A stretch of 64,000 nucleotides of DNA. It comes from Schizophyllum amplum. Its lineage: Eukaryota; Basidiomycota; Agaricomycetes; Agaricales; Schizophyllaceae. The position numbers were made by a program, and so were the translations under genes. How positions within the stretch are numbered: the first letter of the stretch is position 1; every line of letters starts with the position of its first letter. Location: the NCBI GenBank assembly GCA_007026445.1, contig VDMD01000002.1, positions 3,410,001 through 3,474,000 on the forward strand. Reading direction: 5' to 3'. The notes beneath the pieces were generated by a model. It worked only from the letters and a program-made list of their open reading frames with translations, had not been told where the DNA came from and did no database searches. Below are positions 36,344-49,367 of this stretch, one piece after another.

Positions 36344-37850
36344 TGGACTCAGATCTGTTCGACGAGATCATGAACACCGACGCGATGGCGGTTGATGGTC
36401 CGGAGCTGTGAGTACCCGGCCCACGTTCTCGCAGCCGGCAGCGTGCTGATGTCGGCCAACAGGCATAGCTACCACGAGGCCAACACCTACTCAACTTGCT
36501 TCGACACCGACTGCAACGTCAGTCACGGTGCCCACGCCGCCTTCCGGCAGGGTGCCGACCTCCATGCCACCCTCGCGAGCACGGCAGAGCCGAGCCAGGC
36601 GTTCGACTTCGTCTACTCTCGCACGTCCTTCGACGCGGGCTCTCTGGTGCGTGCAGCCGTCGCCGTCACATCTTCTTCAAGGCTGATTCACATCACAGCT
36701 GCCCGACGATACCGACGCCTTCTTCAGAGACATGTCGCCCTTCCACTTCGAGTCCGGGACCTTTAGCGACTTCTTCCCTCCTGTCCTGCCAGCCGCTGTC
36801 AACGAGCAGCCCTTCACGACCAGCGTCCAGCCATCTCTCGCGTCCAGCGAGCCGCCCGCTCCCACGGTCGCCCCGTGCGCTGTTCAGTCCCCAGCAGTCG
36901 TCCTCAAGGCCGAAGAAGAGGCTTCGTGCCCAATTCCTGCTCCCACGCCGGCTTCGCAGCCGTTGCCGACCCCGCCGCGCTCGCGCCAGGCGTCGCCGAA
37001 GAAGTCGCCATCCCCTGAGCGTGTTACGCGCAAGCTTCCTGCCAGGAAGACGGCGAGCAAGTCTCCCTCGCCCCGCGCACGCTTGATCAAACCCTCGACT
37101 CCTCCCATGGACGATGTCAAGCCTCTTCCTTCTCCCCCTCAAACCGTCATCTCCCTCCCGTCCCCGACGCCTTCGGTCAAGCGCCAGCACTCCGAGGTCG
37201 AGCCGGGCTGCGCTGGTGACTATGAAAGCGACGACGAGGATGATTACCGCCAGGACGACTCGGACAGCGACGACGACGACTTCTTTGAGCCAGCGCCTCG
37301 CACCCGCAAGGCCAAGGCGAGCAAGAAGTCTACTACCAGCAAGAAATCCCCCAGCCGCAGCAGCTCCACCACCTCGCGTGCCTCCTCTTCCAAGAAAGCC
37401 ACTTCGGCCAAGAAACCTCGCCGCCGCCGCAACGCCAGCTCCACCGAGCCCATTTACCGCGGGCGTCCCCCCAAGGCCGGGCGCCCCTTCGACCCGCGCC
37501 CCGCCAAGAAGCAGTGCCACAGCTGCAAGGTCCTGCCCTCCGAGCAGGTCATCGCCCTCGCCGCGCGCGAGTCGTACAAGCCGGCTCCCGAGCGACGCTT
37601 CTACTGCCCGGTCGCCGGCTGCGGCACGCTAGGACGCTCGGCGGATGTGCGCCGGCACCTGCTGAACCTGCACATGGAGCGGTCACTGGATGCGCTTTAC
37701 GCGGTGACGGACAACCGGTACCGCCAGTGGTGCCTCGCGTGCAGGACGATGCTTGCGCGGGAGGATGCGCGCGAGCGGCACGAGTGGACGTGCCGGTCGT
37801 GGAACATGAAGGTGCACGGGAAGCCTACACGCAAGCAGCCCAAGGTGTGA
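36344..37850 (+). CDS. AT-hook and zinc-finger protein, probable nuclear regulator
   Basis: Exons 36344..36408, 36463..36646 and 36699..37850 (introns 54 and 52 nt) give 466 aa. The N-terminus is acidic (MDSDLFDEIMNTDAMAVDG). The middle is Ser/Pro/Lys-rich with SPKKSPSPER and RKLPARKTASKSPSP, then an acidic run (DDSDSDDDDFFEP). A basic block with an AT-hook-like RGRPPKAGRP (about residue 340) follows. Three zinc-binding signatures end the protein: CHSC (about 355), CPVAGC...RRHLLNLH (about 385-408, C2H2-type), and CLAC...RHEWTC (about 427-447). The organisation (acidic, AT-hook, finger) recalls the gene at 4054 and suggests a DNA-binding regulator; target genes are unknown. The start is supported by the TATA box and exon phasing. 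Confidence 0.83.
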
Positions 37851-38641
37851 GGCTCGATCCTCTGAAGAGGACGAAGCGCGGGCAGGCATAAGGCCTGAAG
37901 TCCTGCGAATACCATCTCTCCAAGTTACAGTTCATCTTCTTCGGTCATGGTTTCTCTCAAATGTTGTCTCTTCTCATTCAACGTCCCCGTTATTCGCAGT
38001 ATCATCGGAAGTCTCGTGTGTCTCGATTCTGCTCGTCAGTGTATCGTTATTGCTCTGTTCTAATCAGGTTTTCGACTCGCTTTGTATTTTTATTATTCGC
38101 CGACTTGACTTGCTATTGCCTTTGAATTTTGAATACATAACGCTGCGTTTGCCTTTGCTACTCGGACCTGTCAGTAAGAAGCCAACCACGCGTCCAAGTC
38201 AATATCCGGCAGCATGAAGTAGGACCTACATACTTCTGTAGTTATCCTGGTGTCTTTGAACTGATACTGGTGCCAGGTGGACGCGCAAGGTGGACGCTCA
38301 AAGTTGAACCAAGATACATGAACTCACGTGGCAAATTTGCCTCCGTTTTCCTCACCTGACTCGACATCAACTCGAGGTTGACTCTTGCCCTCATCGTCAA
38401 CCAGTTTTCAACTCACTTCAGCAATGTCTTTGTTGAATGATCCTTACTTTCGAACTCGACCGACTCCAGTGGAAGTCGTTGCCTGATGTAAGACCTAGCT
38501 CGACGTCGTCGCGACGTAGTAGGAGCGCAGGACTTACGGCCGACATGACGTCAAGATTCATGGCTCCCTCACTTTTAAGCGCCTGCGAGTCCTTCAGGCA
38601 TTGTTCATTACACCTCTACGCTCTTGTTCTCTGTTACAACA
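37851..38641. other. Intergenic, nothing recognised
   Basis: A 790-bp region between the zinc-finger gene and the phosphomannose isomerase gene. It is T-rich up to ~38150 (3' flank), then presumed promoter. No RNA gene or repeat was seen. Confidence 0.5.
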
Positions 38642-40112
38642 ATGTCCGCAAACGCATCTAATATGGATCTGCGACCCATGGTCCGCCTGGCCTGCCAGGT
38701 GCAGCCGTACTCGTATGGCAAGAAAGGGTCGAGCAGTCTCGCTGCGCGGTACGCACTTGCGACCCCGGAAGGGAATTTCAAGCTGGACGAGGACCAGGAG
38801 TATGGCGAGGTGCGTGCGCTGTTTCGTCCATTGCGTGCGCGCGCTGACAATCGGTGACAGATCTGGATGGGCGATCATCCTAACGGACCCTCCAAGTCAG
38901 CAGCAACAGGCGTCGAGCTGGCGACGTTAATCCAGCAACACCCAGAAGAATTCCTCGGCTCGAAAGTCGCAGAAAAGTACCCCAACCCAACGAACGGCAA
39001 ACCGCAGCTTCCCTTCCTCTTCAAAGTGCTCTCCTTCGACAAGGCACTCCCGCTTCAAGCACATCCCGACAAGAGCCTCGCCGAACAGCTCTTCAAGGAC
39101 GAGGACGAGAAGCAGGACGGCGCGCACGAGAAGTTCGTCGACACGAACCACAAGCCGGAAGTAGCAGTCGCGCTGTCCGAGACGTTCGAGGCGTTCGTCG
39201 GGTTCCGCCCGTCAGACGAGATCGTCCAGTTCCTGCGCGACGTTCCCGAGCTGCGGGAGCTGGTCGCAAGCGACGTCCCGACATCGAAGGAGCTTGACCG
39301 CGAGCTCAAGAAGACCTTCGGCAAGACCTTCGACGCCGACGCCGCAACCGTCGAGCGGCTAACCAAGTCACTGCTTGAGCGCGTAGACACGGAGGGCGAC
39401 GCCGCGCTAGGGGAGATTGGGAAGAAGGAGGGCCTCGCGCGCGTAGTAAAGAAGGTACTGAAACAATACCCGAATCCGTCGACAGTGGACCAAAAGAGCA
39501 TGTTCGCCGCGATCTTCTTCATGAACTTCGTCGTTGCGAAGCGCGGAGAGGGTATCGCCGTCCCCGCCGACTGCATCCACGCGTACCTGGAGGGTGACTG
39601 CATCGAGGTGAGGGTTCCTGCGCCGCGCTTGGACTCTGTTCGGAAACTCACGCAACGCGCAGTGCATGGCAACCTCAGATAACATGATCTCCTGCGGTTG
39701 GCAAGGCGCGATGGGTCCACCGGACGACGCGAGCCTCTTCGTGAAGATGCTCCTGCACAACCCGGGCCCCTCGCGCCACCTCGCGCTTCCCACGACGACG
39801 CTGTCGGCTCCCAAGGCACAGTCGGGCAAGTACACGACAGAGTACGGCATCCGGAAATTCATGGAAGAGTTCTCCATCGTCCGCGTCGAGGTGCCGCCCG
39901 GCGCGCAGGAGACGCTGCGCATTCCGGGCCCGGCGATATACATCGTGACGCGTGCGGGGCAGGGCGTCGAGCTCAGCGTGGGCGCGGACGAGCAGCGTGT
40001 GGTGTTGAAGGAGGGCGAGGTTGTGTTTGTGAAGCCAGGGAATGAGCTGAAGATGGCGGGTATGCAGGGCGGCGAAAACGTGGAGGTTTTTGGCGCGTAT
40101 GCTGAGGCGTAG
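38642..40112 (+). CDS. Mannose-6-phosphate isomerase, type I
   Basis: Interconverts fructose-6-phosphate and mannose-6-phosphate, feeding GDP-mannose for protein and wall mannosylation; cytosolic, Zn-dependent (family knowledge). Exons 38642..38809, 38861..39607 and 39663..40112 (introns 51 and 55 nt, phase 0) give 454 aa, the family's usual size. Seen are IWMGDHPNGPS, the zinc-ligand motif ALPLQAHPDK (Gln and His), HKPEVAVAL (acidic ligand region), and the His ligand in VPADCIHAYLEGDCIE, whose family counterpart is GDCIE. NMISCGWQGA(M)GPPDD follows, near the substrate site. The C-terminal cupin-like barrel ends GENVEVFGAYAEA. The gene looks intact. Confidence 0.95.
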
Positions 40113-40667
40113 GGGACCGAGATAGTCAGCAAGATTGTATCATTAGGCATAGTAAATTTGTAGTCTATTCTATAACATAGGAACTTAAAAGATCATGAGA
40201 TTTCATTTGCTCGACGTGTACGGAGCCTCTCCTCCAGTCTGCGGCGGCGAATGAGCAGAAGTCTGCCAGAAGATGTCATTTTTGATGGCGATTACCATAT
40301 CCGGAAACAATGGCTTGGCTTTTGTACTTTTCTCCTCGGCGAGTTCTCGCCTACCGCTACCTTAACATTCGTGCTCTTCGGAAGCATGAACGTTCTGTTT
40401 AGTCGCTGATGATCTATCTGTGAGCATTACTCTGCCTCTTCAGCACAATCGACGTAACGAGGGTGGCAGCGATGAACAGGTTTCAATTTTGTGCTACCAG
40501 TTGGACCAGCATGGTCCGAAGGCTTCCACACTGCATCAATCCCGGGGACGAGTAGTCGTGTGCACCCCGCGTAAGTATAGTACATACAGAAGTCCCATCT
40601 AGGTCCCCGTCTACCAGGGGACGTGACCTGACTGCGAAATGACGATCGAGCTTCCATCGCGGAGCAT
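40113..40667. other. Convergent intergenic region, nothing recognised
   Basis: 555 bp between the 3' ends of the isomerase and the uracil phosphoribosyltransferase genes; no supported frame or repeat. Confidence 0.5.
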
Positions 40668-41627
<960 letters not shown>

Positions 41628-41761
41628 TTATTATGCGCCTCGTGATCCCGCCGAATCCCTCAGGGGCCCCGCGGTGTTCCTTATCTTGATCCGCCTATGC
41701 CCTCTTCCGCTCCGTATTGTATTTCAAACAATGGAACTTCTGGAGGCCAAAAAGGGATCAA

Positions 41762-41840
41762 TGACCACCGCAGGGGTCGAACCTGCAATCTCCTGATTAC
41801 CGAGTCGTAGTCAGACGCGTTGCCATTACGCCAGGCGGCC
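41762..41840 (-). tRNA. tRNA-Arg(ACG), 7-nt intron (second copy)
   Basis: The mature sequence is identical to 21914..21992. The 7-nt intron after position 37 reads CTCGGTA, one base different from the first copy. It lies just upstream of the uracil phosphoribosyltransferase start. Confidence 0.92.
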
Positions 41841-42614
41841 AGTAACCTCGTTTGAGGAGAGACGTATATGTACAGAAAATCCGTTTCACGTCAAATTGTC
41901 GATACAGTCAAATATCTATCTGATTCCTTCTTACTCTCCCTTCCACTCATAAGCACGAATTTCGTTCGGGACGCATCCTCTATGCCTGCATCCTGTCTTA
42001 ACCTACGCTAACCGGCATCAGCCATCCCGCAAAACATGCACTCTGCATGCACCGCGGCTTGAAGACACCTATCGGCATTCGCCATACCGTCGGACGAAGG
42101 CTCCGCGCTGGAGTCACGAGATCGGTTGATTTTGATGTGGCAAATGCCGAAGTAATGCAGCCACACAGACAGACAACGCCTTCCTTGCAGAACCGTTCAT
42201 CGAATCATCCGGTACTAACTAATCATTCACCTCCAACATGATGCGGGGTCTATTAATTGAGCGCGTAAATTCTAAGGACATGTGTGTGTTTCCGTCTTCA
42301 GCACCAAAAGCTGCACAGTGCAAAGTCATAACCCAACTGAAGTCGAAGAAAGTTCGAGCACGATCGAGGCCTTGCTTCGCATCGAGCAAGAGACGCGCGG
42401 TGGGCGGGGGACGGCCAGGGGACGGCTTGAGTTAGTATACCAGTCGAACCTGCAGAGTGCGTGATTGTGAGAAAATACGCCCCTAAACGTACACGTGAAG
42501 TGAGAGCGCCCTTCGTCCCGACTTGCCTTTTACCAAGTCAATCGTACAGGCGCTTGAGTGCACGCGGCGCCTCTCTACCTGCCTCGGGCTTATAGCTCTG
42601 ATTTGATCTCAACC
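41841..42614. other. Intergenic, nothing recognised
   Basis: A 774-bp region between the second tRNA-Arg and the RNase H-fold gene; no supported frame. It includes the presumed promoter of the gene at 42615. Confidence 0.5.
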
Positions 42615-43655
42615 ATGCCTCGGCGACGTCACGCCCGCAACCAGCCCTCCGAGCGGCTGTATTCTCAGTCGGGCGCGTACGAGCTTCAGCCAGTCGCAGA
42701 AGACAGCACCCACCAAGACGCATATTCTTCGTCCTATGATGCCTATCCGAGGTCCCATGATACCTACCCCATGCCCTACGACGCCTACTCCACGTCCTCC
42801 GACTCCTCTTACGCTCAAGAGTACGTGAACGATACCCGCGAGGGCATCCAAGATCGCAAACTGCTCTTCTGCGAATACCTCTCGACAAACTATACCCTCG
42901 CAGAGCTCATCCAGGTCTGCGACGGCTGCCTGCAATACTCCGCGCGCTGCTGCCAGCACGACACGGGCAGCGCGTGCCACCACTTCCGCCTCATCTTCAC
43001 CGACGGCGCGTGCGCCGGGAACGGAATAGTCGGCGCCAAGGCAGGTATGTACGTGGTTCGTAAACCCTATGTACAACGATATTTCATGTCCATTATTCAA
43101 CGCATCCCGCCTCCCCTGCGCAGGCATCGGCATCGCGATGGGCCAGATCGGGCTGGGTATCGACCAGTTCAGCCTCCCGGTCACAGACGCGATGGATCCC
43201 GGCCAACGCCGCACGAGCCAGCGCGCGGAGCTGCTCGCCGCGATCCATGGCGTGCGCCGCGCGATGGAGGGCGACGTGCACGACTACGACGGGTACGACG
43301 CCTCCATGCGCAAGCAGCGCGTCATCGTCACCGACTCGGAGTACGTGGTCCGCGGGATCACCGAGTGGTTCCCGCAGTGGAGGGTGCGTGCTACTCGTAT
43401 GCTACTTATGATACAAGTCCCGGGAGAGGAGACGACGGGCTGACGACCTGCCTGCAGCGCAACGGCTGGCGCACGTCCGTGGGCATGACCCCGGCGAATC
43501 TCGATCTGTTCCAGCTGCTCGATGCCGAGATCGAGTCACTGGAGACATATAATAATGCCCAGTTCGGCTTCTGGCACGTCCCGCGGGCACTCAACACTGC
43601 GGCGGACCAGCTCGCGCGAGCTGGCGCGGCAAGGGCTGCGAGAGAGGACATCTGA
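42615..43655 (+). CDS. RNase H-fold protein (RNase HI-like)
   Basis: Exons 42615..43044, 43124..43383 and 43458..43655 (introns 79 and 74 nt) give 295 aa. After a Tyr/Ser/Asp-rich N-terminus with a repeated SYDAYP(R/M)S type unit (about residues 35-65) comes an RNase H domain. The first Asp is in LIFTDGACAGNG, the Glu in TSQRAELLAAIHG, the second Asp in VIVTDSEYVVRGI, and the last acidic residue in ALNTAADQLA. WFPQWRRNGWRTS is the usual substrate-binding W region. All four catalytic carboxylates are present. Such proteins cleave the RNA strand of RNA-DNA hybrids. There is no neighbouring reverse transcriptase, so it is probably a host gene, although basidiomycetes have expanded families of unknown role. 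Confidence 0.82.
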   Translation: MPRRRHARNQPSERLYSQSGAYELQPVAEDSTHQDAYSSSYDAYPRSHDTYPMPYDAYSTSSDSSYAQEYVNDTREGIQDRKLLFCEYLSTNYTLAELIQVCDGCLQYSARCCQHDTGSACHHFRLIFTDGACAGNGIVGAKAGMYVVRKPYVQRYFMSIIQRIPPPLRRHRHRDGPDRAGYRPVQPPGHRRDGSRPTPHEPARGAARRDPWRAPRDGGRRARLRRVRRLHAQAARHRHRLGVRGPRDHRVVPAVEGACYSYATYDTSPGRGDDGLTTCLQRNGWRTSVGMTPANLDLFQLLDAEIESLETYNNAQFGFWHVPRALNTAADQLARAGAARAAREDI

Positions 43656-43973
43656 GCGAGCGAGAAAGCAGCACCGGGGCGGAATGGTGTGGACGGTGAA
43701 TGGGAAATGCTCTGGGTAACGAGCGGTATTTGACTTGCAATTGACGAGTTTGGCATACCTCTGCACGTTCTCTTTACACATAGCTATTTTATACACATAT
43801 AACGATTGTCTTCCGTTGCTTCTTCATCCCTTCAGCCCCTGGCTCGTCAAAGGGCACATCCAACGGCTTTGCTCGCAGCATACTCACATCCAAGAAACAA
43901 GATTGCCTTATACCATGCCAGCAAAAAAGATGCTTCCTTGAAAAGGGAAAAATTCTACCGTGAGAAGTTCATA

Positions 43974-44067
43974 TGACCACCGCAGGGGTCGAACCTGCAA
44001 TCTCCTGATAAGTCAACGATATCGAATCACATCGTAGTCAGACGCGTTGCCATTACGCCAGGCGGCC
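43974..44067 (-). tRNA. tRNA-Arg(ACG), 22-nt intron (third copy)
   Basis: The exons match the copies at 21914 and 41762, but the intron after position 37 is 22 nt (TGTGATTCGATATCGTTGAC plus TT). It contains a small ATCGATAT-like palindromic core. The anticodon stem and loop are otherwise unchanged. Confidence 0.92.
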
Positions 44068-44454
44068 ATAACAATAGCGTGATGCAAGTAGTAGATACTG
44101 GTTTATTGGGAGAAACAAGTTTCACTTGCAATGTGCAGTTTGACGACGGCGGACGCTGAACGTTTGAACGCTAAGTGTCAATGTAACCTAATGTGCTAGA
44201 CTATCCGGCTTAAAGGAAGCTCTGACTTGAAGCGCAAGCAAGCCGGTTCCGCCAAAGTCGAACAACGGTCACGGGACGAGGTGGCGCGCGTCCGACAATG
44301 ACCCAGCGATGAAGTCATGGCGCGTTCTACCGTTATGGCGTCGTCGCGTGCATCTTGCTTTTATTCCTGACCACCATCTTCATCCAGGACTAGCTTTACA
44401 ACAACGACGACCAGCTTTACATCGACGACGACCAGCTTTTGATCGACAACCACA
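44068..44454. other. Intergenic; short leader repeat
   Basis: About 390 bp. Just before the next gene the leader holds a ~21-bp tandem unit (ACGACGACCAGCTTT) repeated two to three times (44392-44440). Nothing else was recognised. Confidence 0.5.
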
Positions 44455-44907
44455 ATGTCAGCCATCCGGTCAACCATGCGCCTCAACAAGCGCGTCTCCC
44501 GCCTATCCACCACCACCTTGTCATCCAGCCCCGCCCTGTCATCCACCACCACCGTCGCATTCGTGCGCACCAGGCACCTCCACGCATCCACCCCCTGCGC
44601 CAAAGCCGGCAAAGACGAGCGCCTCTCGCAAGGCAGCGCCGCGGCGGACAAGGACAACTCGCACCCGCAGGACCCGCACTCGCAGGCCGCGCGCAGCGGC
44701 AAGGAGCAGGGCGGGTCAGACGCGCCCCTCGACGCCGCGAGCGCGAAGCAGGGCGGGCAGGCGCAAAAGACGGGGACGAAGGCAGGCGAGCGGGACGCGG
44801 ACGTGGGGATGGTGGAGCAGGTGGGGAGCGCGAGTGCGAGCGCGGACGACTTTGGGAAGGGAGGGAAGAAGGGGAAGGAGGAGCCGGCGGCGTCGGATTA
44901 TGTTTGA
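44455..44907 (+). CDS. Small putative mitochondrial protein, unknown function
   Basis: Single-exon 150-aa protein. The first ~45 residues are Arg/Ser/Thr-rich without acids (MRLNKRVSRLSTTTLSSSP, VRTRHLHAST), as in a mitochondrial presequence, with RHLHAS-T around a likely cleavage point. The remainder is Lys/Gly/Ala/Asp-rich, low complexity and probably disordered (AAADKDNSHPQDPHSQAARS, GKGGKKGKEEPAASDYV). Similar short proteins with presequence plus disordered tail occur in many fungi with no assigned role. Real-gene status rests on the presequence and a single clean frame; the opposite strand is also open. Confidence 0.5.
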   Translation: MSAIRSTMRLNKRVSRLSTTTLSSSPALSSTTTVAFVRTRHLHASTPCAKAGKDERLSQGSAAADKDNSHPQDPHSQAARSGKEQGGSDAPLDAASAKQGGQAQKTGTKAGERDADVGMVEQVGSASASADDFGKGGKKGKEEPAASDYV

Positions 44908-45362
44908 TGGAAGAGGTGAGTAAACATTCGGAGAGAGATTGGATGGCGCTGATGTTGATGTAGATGAACACGAGAGACGTTGCAAGTCCTTGTTTGCAAG
45001 ACGCCAGTCTTTGCTTGTATCATAGATTCAGAGCCCGAACCAAGGGCCGTGTAATCCATCGTCTAGCCCTCATAAACCTCTGTACGTATCAGCTGTATAT
45101 AAAGTCAGTGCCGCTTCATCCTCGTCTGGGATGAGAATAAGTAGCCCTCTGGTACTATGTAGGCGTACTTGCTCGAAGACAAGGTACCGAGGCCAACGCG
45201 AGCGGGGCCGGCTTGCAGAGATACTGGTGGAAGAAGAGCGGAGGCAGGAGCATTCATTTAGATAAAAATTAGACGGGCATATCCTGTTCTTCAGCTGGCC
45301 AAAGGACCCGCACAACCGCTTCTTCTTGGCAGATAATGGTTGTGGGTGTCGAATCAGAGCGG
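44908..45362. other. Intergenic, nothing recognised
   Basis: 455 bp between the small mitochondrial-type gene and the actin promoter. Confidence 0.5.
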
Positions 45363-45379
45363 CACGTGATGCTATATAG
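45363..45379 (+). promoter_or_regulatory. CACGTG box next to TATATAG upstream of actin
   Basis: An E-box CACGTG (45363..45368) is followed 4 bp later by TATATAG (45373..45379), about 265 bp before the actin ATG. It could be the core promoter of the conventional actin gene with a long 5' leader. The leader is C/T-rich. Confidence 0.45.
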
Positions 45380-45644
45380 CCTGCCCTAAAGTGAACTCCG
45401 ACATCCGATCCGATAAGATTCCGCTTTTGGTAGGCCGCAGCTTACCCTTCGCCCAAATTCGAGCTTGACGAAGGTACGTTGCTCGTCGTCGTCGCCGCCG
45501 ACGTCGCTGACGAGTTCTCGTGATTCTCTCCGATTTCTGCGCTTTTTTCGACGCGGTACCTTCAAAATCGACGGACATCGACAACAGCTCCTCCTGTCCA
45601 CGCCAATCCCATTTCTACTTCCTCGAATTTACGAATAGCCAACG

Positions 45645-47154
<1,510 letters not shown>

Positions 47155-47164
47155 GCGCGCGGCC

Positions 47165-47430
47165 TAGGATGCCTTTGAGCACGCTGCTCGGAGCGCCTCT
47201 GAGTACGCTGTTCGGAGTACCTCGCGCGGCTAGGAGTGCGGCTAACGAAGAAAGAGCTTGGGTTGTGGACTTTACGTATATGGCTTTTATATTTTTTAGT
47301 TCGACTGTAGGAATGGAAATGTCCCTTCGCCTTCGGTTTGACGCTTGGTTTGACCGATGTCCGTTGGTCTGAACGTCGTCCGTTGGTTTGAACGTTCTCC
47401 GTTGGTTTTGACGTTGTGCGTTGGTTGTTG
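47165..47430. repeat. Short tandem repeats in the actin 3' flank
   Basis: Two arrays. Around 47166-47215 a ~24-bp unit (GCCTCTGAGTACGCTGTTCGG) occurs twice. Around 47325-47425 a 19-20-bp unit (CGTTGGTTTGAACGTTCTC) occurs four to five times with drift. Probably 3' UTR or downstream DNA. Confidence 0.65.
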
Positions 47431-47583
47431 GAGCATATAAGACCTGCTGATGGCAATGCATCATCATGAGTGTTTGGTCCAGGTTTGGTCTGGTGCGCGG
47501 CATGTAAGTCTGTTCTCAGTCCGTCGTAAGTCCGGCGGTGGCGGCGTCGAGTCCTTGATCTTGGCTTTCCTGCTGCATCCCTC

Positions 47584-48807
47584 ATGCCTGGCCCGAACAT
47601 TGGCAAGCTGGAACAATTTTGGGTGGACCATCATGCCTTTCTCGAACGTCGAGGCTATCGACTACGGCCCCGTTTCGATCCTGCTCATGTACCTACACGT
47701 GAAAGCGTCAAGTGGTATCAGCCGACCCCTCCCTTCCCAGAGGACGAAATCATTAGCTTGGTGCGTAGTCCTGCTATTCCTCTAGCATGTTGTCGCCTAA
47801 AGTAGAGATTTAGCGTCCGGCTGTTCTTGACGCGGTCCGCATAGTCGATGGGCTAACCGTCGTGCTTCGCAAGGCAGCGACGTGGTCGGACGAAGTACCC
47901 ATACTTCGTCGTCTCAATGAGCTACAGTCCGATCCTCGCAATCGCATAGTGCCTGTTCTGGATCTCATTCTTCTTCCCGATTCTGACGAACATGTCCTGC
48001 TTGTCCTCCCCCTTCTCCACGACTACTTTGATCCCCCGTTCACAAGTCCCGAGCAGGTCATAGATGCTGTGACACAGCTTCTAGAGGTACGCTACCTGTA
48101 ACAGTCGCAGTGTATATGCTTACACGCAAGTACAGGCGATGCAGTTTCTTCACGAACACGACGTTGCTCACAGGTCAGTTAGGCCGTTACCAACCGCCCT
48201 TCTCATACTTACAACGGCACAAGGGACTTTTGCACATATAACCTTATGCTGGACCCTTCGGAGCTCTTTCCTGAGGGCTTTCATGTCGCCCTACCACGTC
48301 TTTCTCCCGATGGCCAAACCTTTGGCCTAAACTTCCGGAATCGCGCGGATGTTAGTCCTGCCCAATACTTCGTGATCGATTTCGGACTGGCGACGCAGTT
48401 GCCTTATCGCAACTCGTGGGCCACAGGTGTCTTCGGCGCGGACAAAACCGTACCAGAGCTTTCCTGGGAGACGCCATACAACCCTTACAAGGTTGACATC
48501 TATCAGTTCGGCAGCGTCATCATGTGCGATATGGTTGAGGTGAGCTGAAATCAATCTCGCTACATGCCATGTACACTGTGTTTACCGACAATAGGTGTAT
48601 AACGGCCTCGAATTTCTGCGTCCTCTAGCGGAGGAGATGACGCAAACGGATCCGAATAGACGCCCAGATGTCGATGCATCTCTTGCACGCCTGCAAGAGA
48701 TCGTCAGACATCTGCCTGCAGCTGAGCTTCAGCGAGATATCTGGCCCGTGAACTACACACCAATGCTCAGTTTCACCTCTCGCCCGCGGCGTGATTGTTG
48801 TGGCTAA
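47584..48807 (+). CDS. Protein-kinase-like protein, atypical
   Basis: Exons 47584..47760, 47814..48086, 48136..48173, 48224..48539 and 48595..48807 give 338 aa. The C-lobe is kinase-like: HEHDVAHRDFCTYNLM (HRD with D-x4-N), then YFVIDFGLA (DFG), and KVDIYQFGSVIMCDMVE (helix F). The N-lobe is short, with a plausible VVLRKA Lys and LLVLPLLHDY hinge but no recognisable Gly-rich loop. A ~30-residue insert lies between HRD and DFG (PSELFPEGFHVALPRLSPDG). This pattern matches a large, poorly characterised Agaricomycete kinase-like family. Activity is possible because Lys, Asp and Asn are present, but unproven. Confidence 0.82.
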
Positions 48808-49002
48808 CTAGACGCGACGAAGGTCTGATCGCTCTTGTGCGGTAGAGAATCAGTCTACGCTGTATAACCGATAGCGAGGATAAAAGGGCTTTACGTCTAT
48901 GTATGACATGCGACGCGGCACCTCCCCGACGGGAGGCACAGCAGGCGGCTGATGATAGCACGTGACCGCGTCTCGCTTGTCTCTCGCTTCCTGCTTCCGC
49001 TC

Positions 49003-49158
49003 ATGCAGTCGTCGTCCGCGACAGCCCCCTCCATACTCCTAACCGCGCGAAATGTCGCGCGGACGCTCGATAGATATGCTCTGAAGAGGCTACCCACCTC
49101 CTCGGCGGCGAAGGAGCCTGCGCTAGGAGAATCCGAGTCTGACGAAGTAGACCAATGA
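49003..49158 (+). CDS. Possible 51-aa protein, weak
   Basis: A short frame (MQSSSATAPSILLTARNVAR start, acidic end) with an N-terminus compatible with a mitochondrial signal. There is no family match, and the opposite strand is also open. Listed only because the 560-bp gap around it (48808-49367) is otherwise empty. Confidence 0.2.
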   Translation: MQSSSATAPSILLTARNVARTLDRYALKRLPTSSAAKEPALGESESDEVDQ

Positions 49159-49367
49159 CGAAGTCCGCCCGTCCCCTGTGCATGTTTGGTCTCGATCACC
49201 TCGACATCGACGAGATGGAGCACATCTGCAGAATTTTGATTGCGTTGATCTCGACGCGCTTACGTGCCTCCCCTTCATATACATAGGATGCCCGGCGTGT
49301 GTCTTGCCTCCCGCTACGGCAACGGACACCTCCCCATCTAGGCGCTGTGTCACATAACTGACTGACG

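Noticed and set aside
42615..43655. RNase H gene as a retrotransposon remnant
   Set aside because: It has three normal host-style introns and no reverse transcriptase, integrase or LTR around it.
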